Shown here: positions 55,090 to 64,000 of the stretch, one piece after another
Layout of the letters: every line of letters starts with the position of its first letter
How positions within the stretch are numbered: the stretch's first letter is position 1
Assembly: GCA_013398295.1 (NCBI GenBank)
Contig: VZSF01004749.1
Span: 441,757 to 505,756 of the forward strand
Direction of reading: 5' to 3'
From: Chionis minor
Lineage: Eukaryota > Chordata > Aves > Charadriiformes > Chionididae
DNA: 64,000 nucleotides
Translations under genes and position numbers: made by a program
The notes under the pieces: generated by a model
What the model was told of the DNA's origin: nothing
Database searches by the model: none
What the model saw: the letters and a program-made list of their open reading frames with translations, nothing else

Positions 55090-55760
55090 CGTGACACGCG
55101 GTCAAGAACTGCAGCAGGAGCTAAGGCATTCCCCAAGGTTCTCTCTTTCCACTGGTGTCTCCCGCAGCGGCTCGCCTCCGGGGCCGCCTTCCCTCTCCTC
55201 TCCGTGGGGCAGGTGAGGCAGCGGCTGCCTGCATCCCCCTCCCCGCGTCACCTGCCCCCACGCCATCCGAATCCCGTCTCCTGGCGTCACCTCTGCCCAG
55301 GCCAGCGGCTGAACGGCTGTCAAATTCCCCGAGGAATAAAAAGGAGAAGGACGGAAGGAAGGAAAGGGGGGGTGGGAAGGAGGAAAAAGCCCAACAACAA
55401 GCCAGCCCGAGCCCCTTCCTTTCTTCCCGAGGCAGCCGGCCGCCATTGAGGGCGCACACGCTAATCTCCATATGTGAAGGTCAGGGCACTCCAGCCGGGA
55501 GGTGAAGAATGGAGCCGAGGGCTCACGTAAGGGGCCGCCTCGCACAGCCTGGCCCGCTGCCCGAGGAGGGAGATTGTTGAAAAGCAATGGATAGCTGCTG
55601 GCAGCGGCCAGGGGAAAAATATTTTGGTCATGTGACGCTACACAAGCTCACCAGTTCGCTTCATGTGTGAAACTTTCACAGAGGAGACAAATACCGCGTT
55701 TGTCATCGGCCCCAGAACCCAGCCCCCTCCCCTCCCCGGGGAAACCTCCGTCGCCAGTCA
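55090..55760. promoter_or_regulatory. Intronic CpG-rich island, candidate alternative promoter
   Basis: Several hundred GC-rich bases with many CpGs in an otherwise AT-rich intron, about 23 kb upstream of exon 2 in the sense direction. A GTCATGTGAC E-box lies at about 55628. Long overlapping frames on both strands (up to 161 codons on the minus strand) reflect GC richness and match nothing I know. Minus-strand ATG GCG TGG GGG CAG|GTGACG at 55266-55250 could serve as a short first coding exon in phase with exon 2. Promoter activity is inferred, not shown. Confidence 0.4.
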
Positions 55761-56689
55761 GCGCTTCTGCCGGCTGGAAATGCCTCCACCGAGCAAAACT
55801 TCCAGTTTAAAACAAATCACAGAAAACAGAACGCAACCAGCTAACAGCTGGCTGCACCTTCCTGGCGCTTTTCATCACCACTGACTACAGGGCACTGTGA
55901 AGTTATCTGCTTCGCAGAAATCTACCTTTCTGTTTGTTCACAGGAAGGAAAGACTTTCAAATCTAAGTCAAATTGCCAAGTAAAATTGTTTTGCTATTGC
56001 CGGTACGCAACTGAAGCGGCCTCAAACATACCTACCTGTATTTTTCCAGAAATGTTTCTTTAAATAGCCTGTACCTATGACCATCTGTAAATATCTTAAA
56101 ACAGTGACAGCTCTAAAGAACATGCTCATTTTCCTTGACTTGCGAATTTCAAGCAACTAAGAAACGCTGAAATAATAATATTGAAAAAAAAAAAACCCAC
56201 ACTACCACAAGAGCACAATTATTTTCCATAAATCATGCCTGAAAGTAAGACATCAATGCTACCTTTTCATATAAACAGAGAATATCCAAAATATTCACAA
56301 CATAAATTGCTACACACACAAAAAATACAGAACTCCATACATTCCACCCAAATCAAAGGCTGCAAATAAACCAGCATATTCCTTTGATGCTGTCAAAACA
56401 AACCTCCTTATCTTTATTTTTAACTTTAAAGAATAAAATTTAAGAACTACAAGTCCTGTCCTTGTGCTTTCAAAAGAAATTTTCAGAGCTGATGTTTCAG
56501 TATCTTGCTTACAAACAAGTAAGTCTGACAAGCTAACCAAATAACACAATCAATGTTGGGAACACCTAGTCTCAGATCCCATCCAGAGAGAGGAAGGCAT
56601 GGTGCAGACTGCATACCTTCACACATAACAAGGCTGCCTATTTATTTTGCGTGACACTGTAATTAAAACTGCACATCAAACTCAAATAA

Positions 56690-56835
56690 CTAAATAAAGC
56701 AAACACTATCCTTATTTTAGCACAGGGAAACTGAGGTATCTAACAGTGAAACCAGCTACCTTTAGATCATGTAGTCGGCACACAGCTGTCCGGAATTTCT
56801 GCACCAATCCTCTGCTTAATACCATTTTCCTGAAG
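56690..56835 (-). mobile_element. MIR / CORE-SINE copy, minus strand
   Basis: Read on the minus strand, ACAGCTGTGTGCCGACTACA is followed by ATACCTCAGTTTCCCTGTG and CTAAAATAAGGATAG. This reproduces the MIR order of 'CTGTGTGACC', 'CCTCAGTTTCCCC' and 'TGTAAAATGGGGATA'. The match is clear in the core and decays on both sides. Confidence 0.6.
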
Positions 56836-58689
56836 GCACATAATTTACTTACCATGGCTGAATTCACTGCTTGTGTAAAGAAGGCACTATTCCATTTCAA
56901 TCAGTCTGTGAATTAAGCCATGTCCACACTGGGAACGGCACACATGACTACAATTATGTTTTAAAACAGCATCACTCATTTGGGGATTTTCTGAACCAAT
57001 TTTCTTTCTTTACTCAAACAAACAAAACCCAACTATGCTCAAACTTCAGGTCCTTCGGTGAGAGCCAGCTGTACCAGGGACTGTGCTACAGGAAGACAGC
57101 CCTCTCTCTCCTGCTTAACGGGGACTACCTTACATTTCTAAATCGTGACCAAGACGTGCTGGGGAAACGCTTACTTTGTGAAAAACTCAGCAAGTTACCT
57201 CTGTCTTAACAGCCGTACCTGTAAACCCCTCAGGAGAGGCTACTCATAAAGGCTGTTATTTCGTCGGTGCAGATACACACTACCAGCCCAACAGTAAGCT
57301 AAATACAAAGGGGTTTGCCACAACAGCTATTAGTCAAGGATGCAATTAATTCCCTGAATCTAACTATGTAGCTACAACAACAACTTCACAGTGGACCTGG
57401 CCACATGGTCTTTAAAGGGCAAATAAATTGATTACGTAACTTGGCAGAATCAAAACCACTTTGTACCTAACACAGGTGAAAAACTACCAACATCCAACAG
57501 AAACCACTGCTATAGAAGATTTGGTTTTCTGAGTAAGTAGATACCTAAAATAAATCCCAAACAAAGCTCTCATGGGAAAAAAAAAAAAATCCTGAGCATA
57601 ACAGTTTACAGTAGACTCTTACGAGACCCTATTAGTAACACAACACTACTCCCTAAAAAAAATTAAAAATAAAAAGGGGGTATACATTAAGAGGCTTTCC
57701 CATTTTCATGATAATTATTTTTCAGCAAACATGCCAAATAAAATAAATAACAAACAAAAATATCATGTACATCTGATTTCTTTAAATAATTTTAAAAAGG
57801 ACAGAAAAAATACCAGCAGAAAATTCCTTCCCCACCCTGACAATGGTCAGAAAGAGACTGATGGGGGTGGCAGGGGGAGATCAGTGGCACAGCCCTACAG
57901 ATGGAAGTGTCAGAGAGCCTATCACTCAGATAGATGTCTTCATAAGCAATTATCAGATTACAAACCTAATATGAGTATCTTTTCAAGTCTGAGAAGGCTA
58001 TAAAGCAGGGGAAGGCAGAAACAGGGCACAGCAGTGAATTCTTAAATGCAAATTGCCATTTGGCAATTGGGCAAGTTCAGGTGCAAAAGATTAACTAACT
58101 AATCACTCTTGAACTTGGAGAAAGGAAACTAATAAATAGATCACATACCTCTACACATACTTAGTCCTTCTGACAGAGTTACTAAACCCCCATGACTCAA
58201 ATGCGAGAAGTAGTAGGCAAGTAGATCCAACACTGAAAGCTCTGTACTGAAAGCAATTCCTTACACATGCTGCAGAACCATCAAACTCTGTTTAATAACC
58301 ACAAACTGGCCACTACCCATTCAGAAATTCAGCAACCCCACAACTTGGTTTGATAGTTTATAAGGAAATTAACGTTTCCACTGTACATAGAATGCAAATG
58401 CACGATGTATCAACACCCTTTCAAATCATACTCACTGCAAACTTTTACACAGATTTCACATTGGTTTTAATAAACATAAATGAGACATTTTAATAATAGC
58501 ATCAGGATAATGATCCTAGGTTAGACAATTTTCTAAATACTTGCAGCTGCCTTCAGATGAAGCAAGCTACCTATACAGGGAATACAAAGTTTGCTAAAAG
58601 GTACTTTATATTTGCAGTAAGAACAATTCCCATATGAAAAGCAATCTTTAAATAAGACACAACAATTGTGATTTCTGCATCGAATTCGC

Positions 58690-58740
58690 TCACTTTAAAA
58701 ATGAAGGTAATTTACCTGCCAGATAAAACAACCGGACCTG
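58690..58740 (-). other. Candidate recursive splice site in intron 1
   Basis: Minus-strand sequence reads CCGGTTGTTTTATCTGGCAG followed directly by GTAAATTACC, a juxtaposed acceptor and donor with the junction between 58716 and 58715. Ratchet points of this form occur in long introns of vertebrate neural genes. The pyrimidine tract is short and the donor moderate, so this is a weak candidate. Confidence 0.2.
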
Positions 58741-59214
58741 GTGGTAAGGAAGCCTGCGTGTGTGTCCCCCCTCTTACCCCCCCCGCAGCACATACTTGTA
58801 CTCTGTACATCATACTCATCAGAAAGCAAGTTCTGCAACACTAGCTAAGCTCCCGGGCACTTGTTCAACTCAATTTTCCTCAGAGTTTAATTTCTATGAG
58901 AAATCCAGTGACTTTATATAGATGACATTGAGCACGTAATGATAAAACAGTGCAAGGAATACTTGAATTTTTAGATGACGGTGCCTTTAGTTTAAGGTGA
59001 CTATACTGACACAGCAGACAAATCCCTCGTTTCGCTCAGTCATTTGTCTTCTCGGTTGTTTGAATAGATGCCTGTAAAGCTTAAATTCCCCCAGAACAGA
59101 ATGTGTTCACGGTAAGACTGGATTTATTCAAAAGATAAAGTTTATGGCACCAAGACCCTCTTTATTTCCAAGCGGCCTCTGTTGCCAGTTGTGCCAAGGT
59201 GTGCCTGCCGGCAG

Positions 59215-59270
59215 GAAGGTCTCTGTTATGTGCCTCGCTTTCCCCACCCTGTACAACGGGAAAAGTCGTC
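59215..59270 (+). mobile_element. Possible MIR core fragment
   Basis: TGTGCCTCGCTTTCCCCACC followed by CTGTACAACGGGAAAAG resembles the MIR core (GTGCCTCAGTTTCCCCATCTGTAAAATGGGG). Only about 45 bases match and the flanks do not, so this could be chance. Confidence 0.4.
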
Positions 59271-62200
59271 TCCGACTCCAGCACGAGGCACACCAGAAAG
59301 ACAGTGTGAAGCTCAAACGTACTTGGAACGTTCTTACCGAGAAAACAAAGTTAGTTAAAAGTAATCCTGTACGAATTAGCCATCTACTGTCCCCAAAATG
59401 CACTGTTTGCAAATTGCATAGGCATCTTGGGATACGTTCATCCCTGAGGATTCCTCGACTGCAGTGGAACACCACCCTGGATGGGTCTGGCCCTTCTGGA
59501 GCTGACATGTTCCTGGTGGATCACTGGATGCCACGCTCTCAGAACTGGAAGTACAACAATAGAAATCCTCCAGCCCAGCTGCAACACAAAATACCTCAGC
59601 ACTGTGGCAGCACATCAGTGTTTGTGTGTAAAACTGAGCACGAGCAGGTATGACTTGGGTAACAGAAAAACTCAAAAGGCAACCTCATGATCTGAACGGC
59701 AAAACCAAACACCAGATGTACAGAAACCTTCCAGGTTTACTAAAAAATGAGTTAAATTTATTAACAGGTCAGGCTTCTTTAAAATAAGCTCCACGAGTTT
59801 TTCATGTACTGTATTTATTTGCTTCTTTCAGCACCAAGCAATACAAAAACAACACTGCGTAGTACCACTTTTCCATTACTAGTTTTCAAAACAAATTTGA
59901 AAACCACTAAGGTATACTTTTAATTTAAGTTTAATTAAAGTCTTCATTCAATCCTACCAAAACATGTATTTAGCACTATGTAAATAGCCCCAAAATTGAA
60001 AGAAAAAGTTTTTTCCCAAGTACCTTAATAATCACAATTCTAAAATATATTCTAGCAAGTTAGCCTACCACAAACACATGCTACTGAAATTCTGCAGCCT
60101 TGAGCATGCATGTACAGCGAGTGTGGCAACACTACTTTACATATCCACAGAGAATCTTCAAAGCCTCCTGATAAATGGCACATTTTGAAAAAGTACTGAA
60201 ATGGAACTAGTTAGGACACAGGTACAATCTTAAGGACATAAGGATAAATAAACTACTGCCATTCTCACATTAACAATGAGAATTTCTAAATACCTATGAT
60301 AAAATATTTGAGGTGCAAAAGTAAGAAAGAGAAAGATCTATCAGTAGCTACTGAAATTTGTTTTTATTGCACAGATTTCATCTAGGTTTAACAAAGATAC
60401 TACTTCAGAACGAAACAGCATCACCTAACAGACCGCGCTTAGTAATTTCAAAAATGTTACATTACATACATAACTAGAAAATTTAGCAACAGATTAAATG
60501 CCCGAGTTTTAATCCCCACAGATTTGGATCAGAATGCCAAAAAGACAGTAATCGACTGCTTAGTTGCAGAATCCTTACACGATGGAGGCAGCAATGCAGT
60601 AGACAGGTTTGCATCTCTCTTTCTTTATTGTATCTCGTACACAGGGTCCTGCTGTTCAACATGTAGCCATAAGCACTACTACAGAAACCCATAACTGAAC
60701 ACCAAACCACAAAGTGTCAAATATATGGTCGTAATATATATATAGATGCTACTAACTGAGAATATTGCTATTTGCTACTTCTAAATAGAAGCTATGTGAA
60801 TACTAAACTGTTTATTCGAAAATGCACAGGGAAAAACATATTTTATTCTCCCATTGAGACATCAAGAATCTATTCACTACACTAGCAGCTGTTTAACGGC
60901 CTTCGGGCACAGGACATGATTCTGCAGCCCTGGCTTAGCCAGAATTCCCAACACAGGCAATCTATTTGGCATAAAAAGAGCTGCGGAATCAGGCATATTC
61001 CGAGTTGCTCCGCTGCAAAACAAACGACTGATACGCACACACAAACTCCGAGCAGCTCGACAGATTTTTTTTCCTGACACTTGCTCTGTACCTTACGCGA
61101 TACGGGTACTCCCAACAAGACCCAGGTTCTCTCTTTGTGTGTAGGTGTATGTAAGTCTCACACAGGCGCACAAAGGAGAAAAGATGTATATAAAGCACAC
61201 ACACAGAGGCCAGCTAATGCGTTAAGCTACTGCAGTGGAAATCAGAAGTGAGGAATAAAAGGAGCCTGAGGACTCTAAATATCTGTACACTGCCGAGGAA
61301 TTAATCAATAATCAAAATAACTGAATGACGAGGTACTGTACTAGCATCACACGACTCCTCCACAATCAAATCAATGTATCCGCATGAGCAATATCCACCT
61401 GCTTTGAGAACGTGCATTTGTTCAGAAACAAGAGGCCTCTTTTTCAAGCTTACATCTCATCTCACGATTGAGCTAGGCGATTAAATGAAATGGAAGCAAA
61501 ATTTTCTTCAATAATTTAATAGGCTGGACAAGCATAGAAGTCAGTTCAGAGTGGGACGCCACAGTTCTGCATGTTACAAAAATTACCCATGCTGAGGCAA
61601 GAATTTCCTGAGCAAGTATCTCGGATGTTGTAGCCTACTGACGGTCCTTTTTCTCTGTTTGCAGCACAATAGTTTCCTATAGGTGTAGGGGCCAATCATC
61701 ATCTGCTTTGCAAAGACACATGACAAGTGAGTATATTCTAATGTCTGTATGCACATGGACAGAGCATACACACAGGTGATTACTGAAAAAAATAAAGAGA
61801 AGCCGCCTGTTCACATGCTGGGCTGAATATTCTGTTTTTCGCTTTCAAAAAGCAATCAATTTCTCTACTTAATGATATAACATGCATGGAGACCGTCACA
61901 TGGGAATCAAAACAAAAAACCAATGTACAAAAATAATTGTGTTCTGTAAGCTAATGGTAAGTAATTTTTACTTGACACAAGCTGCTTTATGCATTAAAAA
62001 TATTAATTTAAAATCTAAGAAAATTTCTTATCTCAATCACTTACTGGTTAGACAGAAAAATTGTAGTATAAAGAACACTGACGACTTCCCTTTATGACAA
62101 TTATTTTGAGGAAAAAAATAATAATTAAAAAAAAATCAAAGAAATTGTGGTCTGGACAGACTATTATTTCTAAGATGCATCCTAATTCCTATGGTAAAAA

Positions 62201-63461
62201 AAATAATCTGTGAGAGAGGACGTATACCCATAAATATAAGGAAGTATTTCTAAGGATCATACTGAGGACATAATGAATTTACTTTCACTCCTCCAACAAA
62301 ACTAAAATACTTTAAACAAATTCTGCCGTGAAGAAAGAAGAAATAGCACTCTAAACTAACATGTACTATGTCTATCTGATGACAATTTTCTTTACTTTCA
62401 GAGCCATAAAATCTGAACTACCTGTGTTTAAAAGCAAGCAGACAATGCAAGTATTTTTAGATTAATTATGAAAGGTTATGCATATGAGGCCTCATTACCT
62501 TACAGCTTCCAGTGACCCTTTTACCAGCTCAAACTAAAAAAGGCAAAAATTAACAAGCACAAAAAACCCCTCTTATTTCCCTGGAAGAAACAGAAATGGA
62601 ATAAAAACTAAAAACGTGACAGAAGCGGACTGTTGGAAGTAGACAAACGGACACACAAACTGCCCATCCAGGTTTTCTACTATTATAATTTTTTCAGGAT
62701 TAATACACCATTCACAATATTAAGTGATGTTTTCTCCAGGTTCTGTTCATTATTTTACGGAAAGATCCAGCCGTTTGAGGACCCCAAAAGCGTACATCTG
62801 CATTTGTTCCTGCCAGTCCTCGTGGTTAAAAGCTATTAAAAGATTTAACAGTTCTTAATAGAAAGATCTTGTTGAAGGGAAAAGAAACCCATAAAATTCT
62901 AATGCACTACTCCATTTAACACAATTCACTTCCCCACTGAGAATTCAAGCCTAATCTCACACTTGTGTAGAAAAATAATGAGATCAACAACTCCCGATGC
63001 TTCTTGCAGTATTCTAACCACAATTCAAATGCAAAAGCACATTTTCCCCCAAATATCTGGATTCGTTGCAGAGATGAAACAAACGCAACCTCCGACAGAA
63101 CGGCTCCTTTTTCCCCTTCTTTGTACGACACACGGCGTTTCCTCACCCACAGCTGCTACACACCAACAAGATCTTTTTTTAAGAGGCATGCACAGGTTAG
63201 GTACCAAGCAAATAGGAGTGTCATGAAATTAGTATTTGGATTAAATTTTTTATTTTTTTTTTTACTTTAAAAAAAAAAAGAAAAAAACAACAAAAACCCC
63301 GATGCCTTGCATAACATCCGTAAGCTGCAACACTACAAAAACGTTTTTCGAGGCACAAGCGCAACTTGAAATCCCGAATCCTCCGAGCCTGAGCCCTGGG
63401 TATTGCAAGACAGTCCCCTACCGCCTCCAATTAGCACAGAATTAAAAACCTAAGAGAAAAA

Positions 63462-63503
63462 TAAATAAATAGACGGATAGATAAATAAATGAATAAATAA
63501 ATG
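63462..63503. repeat. (AAAT)n tetranucleotide repeat
   Basis: AAATAAATAAATAG, GATAGATAAATAAATGAATAAATAAATG: degenerate AAAT/GATA tetranucleotides just outside the CpG island. Confidence 0.8.
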
Positions 63504-63714
63504 AAGCGATCGATGCCCAGAAACACCACGCCACGGAACCACACTGGATGAGTGGGGGCGGGCGGGGAGCTGGGGGTGCCCCCGAGCCTGTCACCGCGCC
63601 GGCGGCGGTGCCGAGCGTCGCCGCTGCCCCGCGGCCGCCGGCGTTGTTTGTGGCGGGGCTTTTTCTGTGACTGCGCCGCTCAGCGCTTCTATTTACATCA
63701 GAGGCGCGAGGTGC

Positions 63715-63737
63715 CCAATGGCGAGCGGGGAGCCAAT
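63715..63737 (+). promoter_or_regulatory. Twin CCAAT (NF-Y) boxes
   Basis: CCAAT occurs at 63715-63719 and 63733-63737, 18 bp apart start to start. The second sits in GAGCCAATCAG, a full match to the NF-Y consensus. Paired CCAAT boxes about two helical turns apart inside a CpG island are typical of promoters lacking a TATA box. NF-Y can work in either orientation, so the direction of transcription is not settled. Confidence 0.5.
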
Positions 63738-63960
63738 CAGATGGCAGATTAGATGTCAACTCGGAGGCAGCTGTCTGGAGACGGTTGCAGCCAGTTTACC
63801 TCCACAATTCAAATTCCGAACCTGGCGGAGGAGACCCGGCCGCTCCGCGGCCCCGGCCGACCGGCAGGGCCCGGCCCGCCGGCCTCCCCGCGCCGCGCCG
63901 CCACTGAAGGGAAGGGCGCTGCGCCGCGGCCCGCCGCCCCGCGACCATCGCGCCTGTCTC

Positions 63961-63980
63961 TATCGATCGATCGATCCATC
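63961..63980. repeat. (ATCG)n short tandem repeat in the CpG island
   Basis: TATCGATCGATCGATCCATCGA: four ATCG units and a variant unit. Each unit is self-complementary around a CpG. Confidence 0.75.
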
Positions 63981-64000
63981 GACCGGCGGAGTTACCGGGG

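Larger units (their letters stand above)
32024..64000 (-). other. ARID1B: ARID1B intron 1 (partial)
   Basis: This is inferred as the intron between exon 1 (not in the window) and exon 2, running from beyond 64000 down to the acceptor at 32024-32025. At least 32 kb lie here. I searched the minus strand for the end of exon 1, which in mammals encodes a segment ending MGRSQ before the exon 2 GSPMDP, and did not find it. Exon 1 should therefore be upstream of the window edge. The intron holds CR1, MIR and MITE copies, three GC-rich blocks and many simple repeats, listed separately. The rest is AT-rich sequence with only short chance ORFs. Confidence 0.8.
63540..64000. promoter_or_regulatory. CpG island at the window edge, likely flank of the ARID1B exon 1/promoter island
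   Basis: GC-rich, CpG-dense sequence (runs such as CCGCGCCGGCGGCGG and GCGGCCCGCCGCCCCGCG) begins sharply near 63540 and continues to the edge. It lies on the upstream side of the minus-strand gene, so it fits the intronic side of the large CpG island that covers exon 1 in other vertebrates. No ARID1B exon 1 coding motif is present in it. A frame of 66-105 codons on either strand is a by-product of GC richness. It could also drive an antisense transcript, since the CCAAT boxes point to the plus strand. Confidence 0.6.

Noticed and set aside
55102..55587. 161-codon minus-strand frame in the 55 kb island
   Set aside because: Low-complexity, GC-driven frame with no recognisable domain; only the short phase-compatible ATG-donor segment inside it is kept, as a finding.
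56920..57400. Possible second MITE (CCATGTCCACACTGGG near 56920 and GTGGACCTGGCCACATGG near 57392)
   Set aside because: The ends are only loosely inverted and the halves do not pair, unlike the element at 48911-49167.
59144..59653. 169-codon plus-strand frame overlapped by minus-strand frames
   Set aside because: It overlaps a MIR-like fragment, has no domain and competes with 126-codon and 99-codon minus-strand frames.
1..64000. CRISPR arrays, tRNA or rRNA genes, phage or bacterial defence systems
   Set aside because: No regularly spaced repeats, cloverleaf-like genes or prokaryote-type operons were seen; the window is vertebrate intronic DNA.

Overview
The window looks like vertebrate, most likely avian, nuclear DNA. 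It is AT-rich and almost entirely intronic. Interspersed repeats are few: CR1 LINE fragments, weathered MIR/CORE-SINE copies and one old palindromic DNA transposon. I saw no Alu, L1 or other mammal-type repeats. A crocodilian or turtle source is less likely but not excluded.

The one protein-coding exon I can defend is at 31829-32023 on the minus strand. It is an in-frame 195-nt, 65-codon exon with clean splice sites. Its product (motifs such as [26 protein letters not shown] and GMQYPQQQ) matches the Q/P/G-rich N-terminal region of ARID1B (BAF250B), the DNA-binding subunit of the BAF (SWI/SNF) chromatin remodeller. It corresponds to exon 2 of the vertebrate gene. The window is therefore a slice of a minus-strand ARID1B locus: intron 1 (partial) at 32024-64000, exon 2, then intron 2 (partial) at 1-31828. 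Neither exon 1 nor the next constitutive exon is visible, so they should lie beyond 64000 and before position 1.

Layout from left to right: 1-31828 is intron 2, ordinary AT-rich sequence with purine and A/C-rich simple tracts, a small CpG cluster near 2.2 kb and a few candidate conserved noncoding blocks. Exon 2 follows. Intron 1 (32-64 kb) is richer in structure. It holds a candidate recursive splice site 250 nt upstream of exon 2. Two oppositely oriented CR1 halves (35.4-36.1 and 37.3-38.0 kb) stop at nearly the same point of the CR1 consensus. MIR copies lie at 36.7, 43.0, 56.7 and possibly 59.2 kb, a CR1 tail at 47.8 kb and a palindromic MITE at 48.9-49.2 kb. Three GC/CpG-rich blocks occur at 50.2, 55.1-55.6 and 63.5-64.0 kb. 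The last carries twin CCAAT boxes and probably flanks the exon 1/promoter island. The 55 kb island contains a phase-compatible candidate alternative first exon and an 18-bp minisatellite.

Nearly all open reading frames in the window are chance ORFs in intronic sequence. I found no bacterial-type system, CRISPR array, tRNA or rRNA. The observations most worth checking are the split CR1 geometry, the recursive-splice candidates and the possible alternative promoter at 55 kb.
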